Positions 24,360 to 33,196 of a DNA stretch of 64,000 nucleotides are shown one piece after another. The stretch lies in the NCBI GenBank assembly GCA_022841665.1, contig JALHRB010000001.1, positions 198,984-262,983 on the forward strand, read 5' to 3'. A program made the translations under genes and the position numbers. The notes under the pieces are model-generated. The model was not told where the DNA came from. It made no database searches and saw nothing but the letters and a program-made list of their open reading frames with translations. This DNA is from Pseudolabrys sp. (GTDB taxonomy: Bacteria > Pseudomonadota > Alphaproteobacteria > Rhizobiales > Xanthobacteraceae). Within the stretch, counting starts at the first letter, position 1, and every line of letters begins with the position of its first letter.

Positions 24360-26714
24360 ATGAGCGCGAGCCACGACCATCATCACGACCACAGCGACAG
24401 CGGTCACCATCACCACGGCGCGCCCGCCGCAGGCGGCGCGCTCGATCCCGTCTGCGGCATGACGGTCGACCCGCACACCGCCAAGCACAAAGCCGATTAC
24501 CGCGGCCATCCCTATTATTTCTGCTCGGCCGGCTGCCGCACCAAGTTCGTCGCCAATCCGGAGAAGTATCTCGGCGAGAAGACGCCCGAACCCGTCGTCG
24601 AAGGGGCGATCTACACCTGCCCGATGCATCCGGAGATCCGGCAAGAGGGACCCGGCTCCTGCCCGATCTGCGGCATGGCGTTGGAGCCGGAGATGCCGGC
24701 AGCGGACACAGGGCCCAACCCCGAACTTATCGACATGACGCGCCGCTTCTGGATCGGCCTCGTGCTGACGCTGCCGGTGTTCGTCCTCGAAATGGGCGCG
24801 CACCTCGTCGGCGCACACGGCTGGGTCGAGCCGAAACTGTCGACCTATATCCAGTTCGCCTTCGCGACGCCGGTGGTGCTGTGGGCGGGCTGGCCGTTCT
24901 TCGTGCGCGGCTGGCAATCGCTGCTCACGCGCAACCTCAACATGTTCACGCTGATCGCCATGGGCACCGGCGTGGCCTACGTCTACAGCGTGGTGGCCAC
25001 GTTCGCGCCCGGGATTTTCCCGGCTGCCTTCCGCAGCCACGGCGGCGCGGTCGCGGTCTATTTCGAGGCCGCCGCCGTCATCACCGTGCTGGTACTGCTC
25101 GGCCAAGTGCTGGAGCTGCGCGCACGCGAGGCGACCTCGGGCGCCATCAAGGCCCTGCTCGATCTCGCGCCGAAGACCGCGCGCCGCGTCAAGGACGACG
25201 GCAGCGACGAGGAAGTCGCGCTCGATGCCGTCCAGGTCGGCGACAAACTGCGCGTGCGCCCGGGCGACAAGGTTCCGCTCGACGGCGTCGTGCTCGAAGG
25301 CCGTTCGGCTCTCGACGAATCGATGGTCACCGGAGAATCGATGCCCGTCACCAAGGAAAAGGATGCCCGCGTCATCGGTGGCACGATTAACACGTCTGGA
25401 AGTTTCGTCATGCGCGCCGACAAGATCGGCCGCGACACACTTCTGTCCCAAATCGTGCAGATGGTGGCTAACGCCCAGCGCAGCCGCGCGCCTATCCAGC
25501 GGTTGGCCGATCAGGTGTCCGGCTGGTTCGTGCCGGTCGTGATCGTCATTGCGCTGCTCGCCTTTGCCGCCTGGGCGACGTTCGGTCCGGAGCCTCGCTT
25601 TGCCTTCGGCTTGGTCGCGGCAGTGAGCGTCCTGATTATCGCCTGCCCCTGCGCTTTGGGACTGGCGACGCCGATGTCGATCATGGTCGGCGTCGGGCGC
25701 GGTGCGCAGGCCGGCGTGCTGATCAAGAACGCGGAAGCGCTGGAGCGCATGGAAAAGGTCGACACGATCGTGGTGGACAAGACCGGCACGCTCACCGAAG
25801 GCAAGCCGAAGGTCGTCGGCGTCACGCCCGCCGAAGGCTTCGACGAGGCGCAGGTTTTGCGTCTGGCGGCCAGCGCCGAGCGCGGCAGCGAGCATCCGCT
25901 GGCCGCCGCCATCGTCGCCGCCGCAAGCGAACGCAAACTCGAGCTCGCGCCCGTGCACGGCTTCGACGCGCCCGCCGGCAAGGGCGTGATCGGCATGGTG
26001 GAAGGCAAGCGGGTCGCGCTCGGCAACGCCAAGTTCCTCGCCGAACTGAACATCGACGTTGCGCCGTTGGCCGCCGAAGCCGAACGCCAGCGCGCCGAGG
26101 GCGCCACCGCCATCTTCCTCGCCGTCAACGGCAAGCCGGCCGGCGTCATCGCCATTGCCGATCCGGTGAAAGCCACCACGCCCGCCGCGCTGAAGGCGCT
26201 GGCGGCCGAAGGCATCCGCGTCGTCATGCTCACCGGCGACAACCGCACCACAGCGCTCGCCGTTGCCAAGCGCCTCGGCATCACCGAGGTCGAGGCGGAA
26301 GTGCTGCCCGACCAGAAGAGCGCCGTGATCGAGAAGCTCACGCGCGAAGGCCGCGTCGTCGCCATGGCCGGCGACGGCGTCAACGACGCGCCGGCGCTCG
26401 CCGCCGCGCAGGTCGGCATCGCCATGGGCTCAGGCTCCGACGTCGCCATCGAGAGCGCCGGCGTCACGCTGCTCAAAGGCGACCTCACCGGCATCGTGAA
26501 GGCGCGCGCGCTGTCGCAGGCGGTGATGCGCAACATCCGGCAGAACCTGTTCTTCGCCTTCATCTACAATTCGGCCGGCGTGCCGATCGCCGCCGGCGTG
26601 CTTTATCCGGTGTTCGGCCTGCTGCTGTCGCCGATCATCGCCGCCGCCGCCATGGCGCTATCCTCGGTCAGCGTCGTCGGCAATGCCTTGCGGCTGCGCC
26701 GCGTCCATCTCTAG
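24360..26714 (+). CDS. Copper-translocating P-type ATPase (CopA-like, YHS-type N-terminus)
   Basis: 784 residues, P1B-type. A His-rich leader ([15 protein letters not shown]) is followed by a YHS domain with DPVCGMTVD and YYFCSAGC (about 28-75), then a heavy-metal-binding module CPMHPEI...CPICGM (about 85-112). The membrane CPC motif is at 429-431 ([11 protein letters not shown]), which is the Cu(I) signature, and the phosphorylated Asp473 lies in [24 protein letters not shown] is the hinge. It uses YHS and CPMHP modules instead of a classic HMA domain. The ATG at 24360 follows AGGAGG and a CsoR-like operator. It probably exports Cu(I) to the periplasm. Confidence 0.94.
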   Translation: MSASHDHHHDHSDSGHHHHGAPAAGGALDPVCGMTVDPHTAKHKADYRGHPYYFCSAGCRTKFVANPEKYLGEKTPEPVVEGAIYTCPMHPEIRQEGPGSCPICGMALEPEMPAADTGPNPELIDMTRRFWIGLVLTLPVFVLEMGAHLVGAHGWVEPKLSTYIQFAFATPVVLWAGWPFFVRGWQSLLTRNLNMFTLIAMGTGVAYVYSVVATFAPGIFPAAFRSHGGAVAVYFEAAAVITVLVLLGQVLELRAREATSGAIKALLDLAPKTARRVKDDGSDEEVALDAVQVGDKLRVRPGDKVPLDGVVLEGRSALDESMVTGESMPVTKEKDARVIGGTINTSGSFVMRADKIGRDTLLSQIVQMVANAQRSRAPIQRLADQVSGWFVPVVIVIALLAFAAWATFGPEPRFAFGLVAAVSVLIIACPCALGLATPMSIMVGVGRGAQAGVLIKNAEALERMEKVDTIVVDKTGTLTEGKPKVVGVTPAEGFDEAQVLRLAASAERGSEHPLAAAIVAAASERKLELAPVHGFDAPAGKGVIGMVEGKRVALGNAKFLAELNIDVAPLAAEAERQRAEGATAIFLAVNGKPAGVIAIADPVKATTPAALKALAAEGIRVVMLTGDNRTTALAVAKRLGITEVEAEVLPDQKSAVIEKLTREGRVVAMAGDGVNDAPALAAAQVGIAMGSGSDVAIESAGVTLLKGDLTGIVKARALSQAVMRNIRQNLFFAFIYNSAGVPIAAGVLYPVFGLLLSPIIAAAAMALSSVSVVGNALRLRRVHL

Positions 26715-26723
26715 GATCACCGC

Positions 26724-27719
26724 ATGCGCCTGCTCTTCATCGCCTGCCTCGCCGCACCCGTTGCGATCGTGCATGCCGCGCAAGCCGGCGAGTGGAAGGT
26801 CGAGACCATCGAAGCGCCGGCGCGCGTGACGTCGATCGAAACGGCCGACGGCGCGGTGCGCGTCATTGCCGGCGGGCTGACGTACCGGGTCGTGCTCGAC
26901 GGCAAGCAGGCCGCGCTCGCCTTTGTCGACCAGGCGGCCGAAATCGAGCCGCCCGAAGGCGCCCTGCCCGACGGCCGCGTCGCCACCGGGACGCGCGACA
27001 TCGCGCGCGCCTGGCTCTCCGAGCCGACGCGCCGCTACGACCACGGCGTGCTCGGCGACAAGATCGAGGCGTCAAGCGTGACCCTCGAGGAGCGCGGCGG
27101 CAAGCGCAGCGTGGTCAGGCTGAAGGACGACGCGGTGTTCGAGGATCTGCACCCGCGCCTTGCCGATCTTAACGGCGATGGGCTGGACGAGATCGTGGTG
27201 GTGAAATCCTATCTTGCGCGCGGCTCGGCGCTCGCCGTGATCGGCTCGGCCAAGGGACGCTACGAGATCGTCGCCGAGACGCCGCCGCTCGGCAGCGCGA
27301 ACCGCTGGCTCGATCCGGCCGGCATCGCCGACTTCAACGGCGACGGCAAAGTCGACATCGCGCTGGTGCGCCAGCCGCATGTCGTCGGCATGCTCGAATT
27401 ATGGACCTTCGCCGACGGGCGGCTGCGCAAGACCGGCGAATTTCCCGACGTCACCAACCATGTCATCGGATCGCGCGCCATCGATATGGGCGGGATGGGC
27501 GACTTCGACGGCGACGGCATCGCCGACCTCGCTTTGCCCTCCCTCGACCGCAAGCGCCTGCGCATTATCGGCTTCGTGCCGCAGGCGCACGAGATCGCGT
27601 CGATCGCGCTGCCCGCCAAAGCCGTCACCGATAGCGCGACGAGCATCACCAAGACCGGTCCCGCGCTCGTGCTGGGATTGGAAGACGGTAAGCTGGCGGT
27701 CGTGCGCCGCGCGCCCTGA
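26724..27719 (+). CDS. Exported FG-GAP/VCBS-repeat protein
   Basis: 331 residues with a signal peptide (LLFIACLAAPVAIVHAAQAG). Three calcium-binding DxDGDG-type repeats are seen: ADLNGDGLDEIVVV, ADFNGDGKVDIALV and GDFDGDGIADLALP, the hallmark of integrin-alpha-like FG-GAP beta-propeller blades. The N-terminal ~110 residues are not of this type. It follows copA by 9 bp, likely in the same transcript, but no copper motif is evident. Periplasmic; function unknown. Confidence 0.85.
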   Translation: MRLLFIACLAAPVAIVHAAQAGEWKVETIEAPARVTSIETADGAVRVIAGGLTYRVVLDGKQAALAFVDQAAEIEPPEGALPDGRVATGTRDIARAWLSEPTRRYDHGVLGDKIEASSVTLEERGGKRSVVRLKDDAVFEDLHPRLADLNGDGLDEIVVVKSYLARGSALAVIGSAKGRYEIVAETPPLGSANRWLDPAGIADFNGDGKVDIALVRQPHVVGMLELWTFADGRLRKTGEFPDVTNHVIGSRAIDMGGMGDFDGDGIADLALPSLDRKRLRIIGFVPQAHEIASIALPAKAVTDSATSITKTGPALVLGLEDGKLAVVRRAP

Positions 27720-27723
27720 CGCC

Positions 27724-28122
27724 TCAGCGCGGCGGCGTGCGGCCCTGCGGCTTGGCTCTCTTAGCGGCCGGCGCGGCGCGCGGCGGCGGGCTCGCCGTCT
27801 CCCCGGCCTTCGACAGATCGCACTGCTTACCGGCCGCGGTCCTGCGCAGATCGTTGATGTCGCCGCGCACGGCCAAATACTCGGGACGATACGTCGTCGC
27901 GCTCACCAGCCGCCCGCCCGCGTCGTTGCCTGCCTTCGCCATCAACTGCTCGAGCTCGCGCTGACGCTCCATCGACGTGCCCAGGGCCAATACAATTTGC
28001 GGACAGCTGTAGTTGATGTAGCGGCCGGGATCGCTCAGCAAACCGGCCATCCGGTCGTCGGTCATCGTGCAGCCCGCCAGCAGCGGCATAGCGAGAGCGA
28101 TGGAAAAGAAGCGCGCGTTCAT
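27724..28122 (-). CDS. Putative lipoprotein
   Basis: 132 residues. The signal ends in the lipobox MPLLAGC, with the cysteine at about 18. The mature part is helical (LGTSMERQRELEQLMAKAGNDAGG, a probable coiled coil) with a Pro/Ala/Lys-rich tail (PPPRAAPAAKRAK). The ATG at 28122 has GAGAGA upstream; the track start at 28185 overlaps the tRNA gene and is rejected. Converges on the FG-GAP gene with a 4-bp gap. Function unknown. Confidence 0.78.
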   Translation of the reverse strand: MNARFFSIALAMPLLAGCTMTDDRMAGLLSDPGRYINYSCPQIVLALGTSMERQRELEQLMAKAGNDAGGRLVSATTYRPEYLAVRGDINDLRRTAAGKQCDLSKAGETASPPPRAAPAAKRAKPQGRTPPR

Positions 28123-28144
28123 TCTCTCACGTATCCTGAATTGG

Positions 28145-28227
28145 TGCGGACGCTGGGACTCGAACCCAGACGGGATTACTCCCAACGGATTTTAAGTCCG
28201 TTGCGTCTACCATTCCGCCACGTCCGC
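28145..28227 (-). tRNA. tRNA-Leu (anticodon UAA)
   Basis: 83-nt cloverleaf on the minus strand. Acceptor GCGGACG pairs with CGTCCGC and the discriminator base is A. Anticodon loop ACTTAAAAT gives anticodon TAA (leucine, reading UUA/UUG). The long variable arm (GGGAGTAATCCC) is typical of class II tRNA-Leu, and the T-loop GGTTCGAGTCC is intact. No CCA is encoded. Confidence 0.96.
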
Positions 28228-28283
28228 GTGGCACTTCATCCCGCGCCGGCGCGCGAGCTGAAAGCCACGCGCGAGCGGGAAAC

Positions 28284-28727
28284 CTATCTCGGTAACAGCG
28301 CCGCCCAGGCCGAGTCCCAGTCCTTGCCGGCCGAATCGACGACCCGCCCGTCCTTCTCGAAGAACTTGTTGGGGATCTGGAAGATCGCGACGAAGGTGCC
28401 CCCGTTCGGCGCCCAGGCCGAATGCCGGCTGCCGGCCGGGCGCCAGACGAATTCGCCCGCCTTCACTTCCGTGCCGGCGTCGGGACCTTCCTTGTCCACC
28501 AGCGAGCCTTCCAGCACATAAGTCTGCTCGATCAGCACGTGCTCGTGGTCCGGCAGCTCGGCGCCCGGCTCCATCTTGAACAGCAGGGTCATGAGCCCGC
28601 TCGAGGGGTCAAACATCAGCATCTTGCTCTTGCAGCCGGGAAAGCGCGTGTCCTGCCACGGCATCTCGGCCGGCTTCAAATGGTGCGAACGCTTGTCTTC
28701 GGCCGCCGTCTTGGCGTGGATGTTCAT
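28284..28727 (-). CDS. Cupin-domain protein
   Basis: 147 residues, single cupin barrel. Metal-binding motif 1 DHEHVLIEQTYVLEG (His, His, Glu) and motif 2 WRPAGSRHSAW (His) are intact, so a divalent metal is likely bound. Resembles ChrR-type/2,4-dihydroxyacetophenone dioxygenase-like small cupins. Excellent ribosome site GGAGGG before the ATG. Enzymatic function not predictable. Confidence 0.9.
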   Translation of the reverse strand: MNIHAKTAAEDKRSHHLKPAEMPWQDTRFPGCKSKMLMFDPSSGLMTLLFKMEPGAELPDHEHVLIEQTYVLEGSLVDKEGPDAGTEVKAGEFVWRPAGSRHSAWAPNGGTFVAIFQIPNKFFEKDGRVVDSAGKDWDSAWAALLPR

Positions 28728-28777
28728 GGTTCCCTCCGGGCTTTAGGCGTAGATTATGGAGGAGAGGGCCGCCGCCC

Positions 28778-29281
28778 TCAATCCCCGCCCGGCCGGATCG
28801 GCGGCACAAAGGCGAGCCCGGTGTCCCAGGGAAAATAGATCCAGGTGTCCTGCGACACCTCGGTCACGAAGGTGTCGACCAGCGGCCGCCCCATCGGCTT
28901 GGCGTAGACGGTGGCGAAATGCGCCGACGGCAGGATGTCGCGCACCACGCGCGCGGTGCGGCCGGTGTCGACCAGATCGTCGACGATGAGAACGCCCTTG
29001 CCCTGCGCGCGCATCGAGGTCACCTCGGCGGCCACGCCCTTGAGCACCTTCAGCTCGCCCTGGTTCTTGTAATCCTGGTAGCTGGCGACGCAGACCGTCT
29101 CGATCAGCCGCACGTTCAATTCGCGCGCCACGACCGCCGCCGGCACCAACCCGCCGCGCGTGATGCAGACGATGGCCTCGAACGGGCCGGCCTCGTGCAG
29201 CCGCCAGGCGAGCGCGCGCGAGTCGCGGTGGAACTGATCCCAGGAGACGGGAAAGATTTTTTCAGGCTGCGGCGCTGCCAT
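28778..29281 (-). CDS. gpt: Xanthine(-guanine) phosphoribosyltransferase
   Basis: 167 residues. Transfers phosphoribose from PRPP to xanthine and guanine in purine salvage. The PRPP loop is [16 protein letters not shown] (about 95-110). [17 protein letters not shown] and the Gpt-specific C-terminus [17 protein letters not shown] match the short Gpt family. Start ATG after GAGGGGG. It lies in a run of small minus-strand genes and is probably transcribed from its own promoter. Confidence 0.94.
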   Translation of the reverse strand: MAAPQPEKIFPVSWDQFHRDSRALAWRLHEAGPFEAIVCITRGGLVPAAVVARELNVRLIETVCVASYQDYKNQGELKVLKGVAAEVTSMRAQGKGVLIVDDLVDTGRTARVVRDILPSAHFATVYAKPMGRPLVDTFVTEVSQDTWIYFPWDTGLAFVPPIRPGGD

Positions 29282-29348
29282 GGCCCCCTCGATTTATGCT
29301 CGGCAGCAACGTCTTAGCGCAGGTCGCGCGCAAAATCGAACGGGGCGC

Positions 29349-29930
29349 TCAAGGCGGCGCGATCCGGCCCACCAGCCGCATCTTCCGGTCGCCGGCAGGG
29401 TCCGGCGCCACCACGACCACCTCGGCCTCGCGCGGATGGATGCCGAGCAGCGACAGGACGTTCTGGCCGTGCGTCATCACCACCAAAGTGCCCGGCCCGC
29501 GCCAGGCCGCGATCGTCGCCCGCGCCTTCTCGGCGAGCGCGTCGCGCTGCCCGCTCAGCACGAAAGCGTTGTTGAACTCGGGCGCGTCTTCCAGCGGCCC
29601 GATGGCCATCAGCTCGCCGGTCTGCCGGCAGCGGCACCATTGCGAGGTAATGACCTTGCCGACCTTGACGCGCTCGGCGCGGAAACGCTCCCCCAGCGCG
29701 CGGGCGTCGGCGCGGCCTTGGTCGCTCAGGTTGCGCTGCGTCTTGCAGTCGTCGAGCTTGAGGCCGGCGGGATCGCCGGGCGCGCCCGGCGCCGAGGCGT
29801 GGCGGATCAAGGCGACATGACCGTCGCCGCGCAACGCCTCCCAGGCGCGCGCCGCTTCGTCGGCGGCTTGCGCCGCGCCGGCCGCCAGCACAACAGCGAT
29901 GAAAACCGCAAACTGCAACACATGAGCCAT
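29349..29930 (-). CDS. Secreted histidine phosphatase family protein
   Basis: 193 residues with a signal peptide (FAVFIAVVLAAGAAQAA, cleavage near residue 22). The phosphohistidine motif is ALIRHASAPG instead of the canonical RHG, with histidine after arginine intact. SQWCRCRQTGEL and VVMTHGQNVLSLLG provide the second catalytic His. Likely a periplasmic phosphatase of the 2,3-bisphosphoglycerate mutase-like superfamily; substrate unknown. The ATG at 29930 gives a proper signal peptide, unlike the track start at 30161. Confidence 0.88.
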   Translation of the reverse strand: MAHVLQFAVFIAVVLAAGAAQAADEAARAWEALRGDGHVALIRHASAPGAPGDPAGLKLDDCKTQRNLSDQGRADARALGERFRAERVKVGKVITSQWCRCRQTGELMAIGPLEDAPEFNNAFVLSGQRDALAEKARATIAAWRGPGTLVVMTHGQNVLSLLGIHPREAEVVVVAPDPAGDRKMRLVGRIAPP

Positions 29931-29982
29931 GCGGCATTCTAACCGCACCCGCCGCGCGCTTGCGATCACGAGCGCGTCAGGT

Positions 29983-30753
29983 TCAGGTTTTGGCGAGTTC
30001 CGCGTGCACGCGCATGAGCATCGCCTCCACCGCAGCCTTGGCCGCGGCGAGCTTGGCCGCGTCGCGCGCGCGCACGACGATATTGGTATTCGGCCCGAGC
30101 TTGTCGTCGAGGAAAGGATAGCTGCCGATGATCGTGTCGGGATGCGCCTTGGCAACCGCACCCAGCTCGGTGCCGACGTCGCCTTCTTTGGCGTCGGCGC
30201 GGATGGTTTCCGACAAGAGCTTGGCGCCGGTCTTCAGCTTGGGCGCGACCTCGTCGAGCATGCTCTGCATCACCGCCGGGATGCCGGCCATGGTGATAAC
30301 ATTGCCCATCCAGAAGCCGGGGGCGCCCGACACCTTGTTGGCCACCAGCGCCGCGCCGCGCGGAATGCGCGCCATGCGCAGGCGCGCCTCGTTGAGCTCG
30401 CCGCCGGTCTTGGCCAACCGCTCCTTCAGGATCGCGACCGCTTCGGGATGCAGGTCGAGGGGGACGCCGAAGGCCTTGGCGACGCAGTCGGCGGTGATGT
30501 CGTCATGCGTCGGGCCGATGCCGCCGGTGGTGAAGACGTAGGTCCAGCTGTGCCGCAGCGCGTCGAGCGCGGAAACGATCGCCGCCTCGTCGTCCGACAC
30601 CACCCGCACTTCCTTCAGGTCGATGCCGATGGCGGTGCAGTAGTCGGCGATGTAGCCGATGTTCTTGTCCTTGGTGCGGCCCGAGAGAATCTCATCGCCG
30701 ATGACCAGCACGGCCGCGGTCACCACGGGGCTATCGGACGGCGCGGCGCTCAT
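29983..30753 (-). CDS. Competence/damage-inducible protein A-like molybdopterin-binding domain protein
   Basis: 256 residues. AAVLVIGDEILSGRTKDKNIGYIAD and TTGGIGPTHDDITADCVAKAFG are the MoaB/Mog-like (CinA N-terminal) signature. The C-terminal nicotinamide-nucleotide amidase domain of full-length CinA is absent, which is common in alphaproteobacteria. Start ATG after GAGGAG. The stand-alone domain might bind a pterin or ADP-ribose-type ligand; the biological role is uncertain. Confidence 0.9.
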   Translation of the reverse strand: MSAAPSDSPVVTAAVLVIGDEILSGRTKDKNIGYIADYCTAIGIDLKEVRVVSDDEAAIVSALDALRHSWTYVFTTGGIGPTHDDITADCVAKAFGVPLDLHPEAVAILKERLAKTGGELNEARLRMARIPRGAALVANKVSGAPGFWMGNVITMAGIPAVMQSMLDEVAPKLKTGAKLLSETIRADAKEGDVGTELGAVAKAHPDTIIGSYPFLDDKLGPNTNIVVRARDAAKLAAAKAAVEAMLMRVHAELAKT

Positions 30754-30837
30754 GCGGCTCCTCGGCGGCTGGCGCCCGGCCGCCGACGCGGCCGGGCCCG
30801 CGCCTATAAAGCACGACGCGCCGCCGCTCGGAAGCCG

Positions 30838-31296
30838 TCAGGGCTTCTTCGCCGCCACGAAGACGTGGCTGCCGGCAACGACGCCGTTGAGCGTCGGCGC
30901 CGAGGCAATGGTGAGGAACCACAGCGCCTGGAATCGATTGGCGGTGTTATTGAATTGGCCCGACCACGCCGTCACCGAATTGCAGCCGGCCCAGTTGACG
31001 GAGAAGGTGATCGCGCCGCCGTTCGGCGCGGGATAGAACCAGCCGGTCACCGGATGCGGCTTGTTGGCCCCGCAGCCGACCTTGGTGGTGATGGTGCCGT
31101 TGATCAGCCCGCTCGGCGTGACGGTCAGGACGGCGAACTCGGAGCCATCGTCGTTCACCCAGGCGGTGCCCGAAGTGAATTTGCTCGGCGCCGGCACGGC
31201 CGGTTTGTCCTGCGCGAAAGCTTGACCCACGCCAGCGAGCCCGGTGCATGCGAGCAAAGCGAGCACCGCCGCGCTGCCTTTCAAGCTTGTCAGCAT
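30838..31296 (-). CDS. Secreted avidin/streptavidin-family protein
   Basis: 152 residues. A signal peptide ends about AFA|QD (residue 28). The mature domain aligns by eye with streptavidin: GTAWVNDDGS (Trp46, Asn48, Ser52), GLINGTITTKV, FSVNWAGCNSVTAWSGQ (Trp102, Ser107, Thr109, Trp111), LWFLT (Trp126, Leu128) and AGSHVF. Most biotin contacts are kept. Streptavidin Tyr43 corresponds to Ile69, Leu25 to Asp50, and Asp128 to His144, and the inter-subunit Trp120 has no counterpart. Cys75 and Cys105 may form a disulfide. Ribosome site GGAGGAG. Biotin affinity is therefore uncertain. Confidence 0.88.
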   Translation of the reverse strand: MLTSLKGSAAVLALLACTGLAGVGQAFAQDKPAVPAPSKFTSGTAWVNDDGSEFAVLTVTPSGLINGTITTKVGCGANKPHPVTGWFYPAPNGGAITFSVNWAGCNSVTAWSGQFNNTANRFQALWFLTIASAPTLNGVVAGSHVFVAAKKP

Positions 31297-31619
31297 CGTG
31301 CTCCTCCAAAACCGCGCCCGCGTTACGCGCGGGCCCGAAGCTAGGCTAGCAGCGCGGCACCGCTTAAACTACTTTATCTTTTAATATCAATATCTTACCA
31401 TTAGTTACAGGCGCCGCGCGGGGTAATGGCGCACGCCCGCTGGTCATGCCCGCCTAAAACATGAGCATTGGACGGCGCAAAAGCGCAGTCTGGGAGTTGT
31501 TCCAGCCGCTACGGCAGGTTGGCGCGAACCTTGCTCCGTCAGAAAGCAGCCCGGGCGGCACACGCAAACCCGGGCAGGACAAGGGGAATTCGTTGCGTGC
31601 GGGTGACCGGGGGGCTGGG
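31297..31619. other. Intergenic region between avidin and Anbu-cluster genes
   Basis: About 323 bp between divergent genes. Positions 31362-31410 are distinctly AT-rich (for example TTTTAATATCAATATC) within an otherwise GC-rich area, and probably hold one or both promoters. The track ORF begins at 31461, but its first 53 codons look non-coding. No RNA gene or known operator recognised. Confidence 0.5.
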
Positions 31620-33038
31620 ATGGCTGCGGCCTTCGACGAGATGAAGGGCCAGGACGGCGGCGTGCGGCCGGCCTATGGCGAACTCGCGCGCTGGCTCGGC
31701 GAGGTGCCGCCCGACGTGCTCGACTACCGCCGCCGCGAGGCCGAACTGATCTTCCGCCGCATCGGCATCACCTTCGCCGTCTACGGCGAGGCCGACGCGC
31801 AGGAGCGGCTGATCCCCTTCGACGTCATCCCGCGCATCATGGCCGCCTCCGAATGGCGGCTCCTGGAGAAGGGGCTGACCCAGCGCGTCAAGGCGCTCAA
31901 CGCCTTCATCAAGGACATCTACGGCGCGCGCGAGATTCTGCGCGCCGGCGTGGTGCCCGACGACCTCATCTTCCGCAACCCGGCGTTCCGGCCGGAGATG
32001 AGCGGGCAGCCGGTGCCGCACGACCTCTATGTGCACGTCGCCGGCATCGACATCGTGCGCGTCGACGCCGACACCTTCTACGTGCTCGAGGACAATGCGC
32101 GCACGCCCTCCGGCGTCTCCTACATGCTGGAGAACCGCGAGATCATGATGCGGCTGTTCCCGGAATTGTTCTCGCGCCATCGAATCGCGCCGGTGGAGAA
32201 CTATCCGGACGAACTGCTCGCCACCCTCACCTCCGTGGCGCCCGTCTCGGCCTCGCGCGAGCCCAACGTCGTGCTGCTTACGCCCGGCGTGTTCAACTCG
32301 GCCTATTACGAGCACTCGTTCCTGGCCGACAAGCTCGGCGTCGAACTGGTCGAAGGCCGCGATCTCTTCGTCAAGGACGAGATCGTCTACATGCGCACGA
32401 CGCAGGGCCCGAAGCGGGTGGACGTGATCTACCGGCGCATCGACGACGACTTCCTCGATCCCCTCACCTTTCGCCCCGACTCGGTGCTGGGCGTGCCGGG
32501 CCTGATGGCGGCCTACCAGGCCGGCAACGTGACGCTCGCCAACGCCGTCGGCACCGGGATCGCCGACGACAAGGCGGTCTACAGCTTCATGCCGGCGATC
32601 GTGAAGTTCTATCTCGGCGAAGAGCCACTCCTGAAGAACGTGCCGACCTGGCGCTGCCGCGAGGAAGAGCACCTGGCTTACGTGCTCGACCACCTGCACG
32701 AGCTGGTGGTGAAGGAAGTGCACGGCTCCGGCGGTTACGGCATGCTGATCGGGCCCGCCGCCAGCAAGGTCGCCATCGAGCAGTTCCGCGCCAAGCTCAA
32801 GACCGCGCCGAAGAACTTCATCGCACAGCCGACGCTCGCGCTCTCGACCTGCCCGACCTGCGTCGAAGCCGGCGTGGCGCCGCGTCACGTCGATTTGCGT
32901 CCCTTCGTGCTGACCGGCCGCGACCGCGTGCGCATCGTTCCTGGAGGACTCACGCGCGTCGCGCTCAAGGAGGGCTCGCTGGTGGTAAATTCCAGCCAGG
33001 GCGGCGGGACGAAAGATACATGGGTGCTGGACGGATGA
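31620..33038 (+). CDS. Circularly permuted ATP-grasp protein of the Anbu cluster
   Basis: 472 residues. GVRPAYGELARWLGEVPPDVLDYRRREAELIFRRIGITF and TFYVLEDNARTPSGVSYMLENR are the DUF404/DUF407 motifs; HGSGGYGMLIGP and QGGGTKDTWVLDG lie near the C-terminus. Such enzymes are thought to form peptide or isopeptide bonds with ATP. I chose the ATG at 31620 (MAAAFDEM), which matches the usual length of ~470. It is the first of four plus-strand genes typical of Anbu loci: ATP-grasp, alpha-E, transglutaminase, Anbu. The actual product is unknown. Confidence 0.92.
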   Translation: MAAAFDEMKGQDGGVRPAYGELARWLGEVPPDVLDYRRREAELIFRRIGITFAVYGEADAQERLIPFDVIPRIMAASEWRLLEKGLTQRVKALNAFIKDIYGAREILRAGVVPDDLIFRNPAFRPEMSGQPVPHDLYVHVAGIDIVRVDADTFYVLEDNARTPSGVSYMLENREIMMRLFPELFSRHRIAPVENYPDELLATLTSVAPVSASREPNVVLLTPGVFNSAYYEHSFLADKLGVELVEGRDLFVKDEIVYMRTTQGPKRVDVIYRRIDDDFLDPLTFRPDSVLGVPGLMAAYQAGNVTLANAVGTGIADDKAVYSFMPAIVKFYLGEEPLLKNVPTWRCREEEHLAYVLDHLHELVVKEVHGSGGYGMLIGPAASKVAIEQFRAKLKTAPKNFIAQPTLALSTCPTCVEAGVAPRHVDLRPFVLTGRDRVRIVPGGLTRVALKEGSLVVNSSQGGGTKDTWVLDG

Positions 33039-33065
33039 CGGGACACATACCGTGGTTGGTCTTTT

Positions 33066-33183
33066 CCCGGGCGCAGCGCAGCACGCAGTGGTGCGCTGCA
33101 GACCCGGGATCGCACCACATCTTGAAGGTCCCGGTTCTGCAGTGCACCGCGCCGCTGCGCTGCGCGCTGCACTGCGCCCGGGA
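33066..33183. repeat. Double palindromic repeat between ATP-grasp and alpha-E genes
   Basis: Two consecutive imperfect palindromes, each bounded by CCCGGG-type ends and each holding GCGCAGCGCAGC/GCTGCAG-like GC-rich arms. The unit begins in the 158-bp gap 28 bp after the ATP-grasp stop. It is likely to be transcribed between two co-oriented genes and may form strong RNA structure there. Confidence 0.75.
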
Positions 33184-33196
33184 CACGAGGCAGTAA

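Noticed and set aside
24282-25958. 558-codon minus-strand ORF opposite the copper ATPase
   Set aside because: Antisense shadow of the strongly conserved P-type ATPase; composition is Arg/Gln/His-rich with no family motifs and no ribosome site.
31461-31619. First 53 codons of the track ORF before the ATP-grasp protein; also considered as a small SRP RNA because of an AGAAAGCAGCC string
   Set aside because: Residues are not family-like; the string lacks the SRP tetraloop context (GGUCAGGUCCGGAAGG) and flanking stem.
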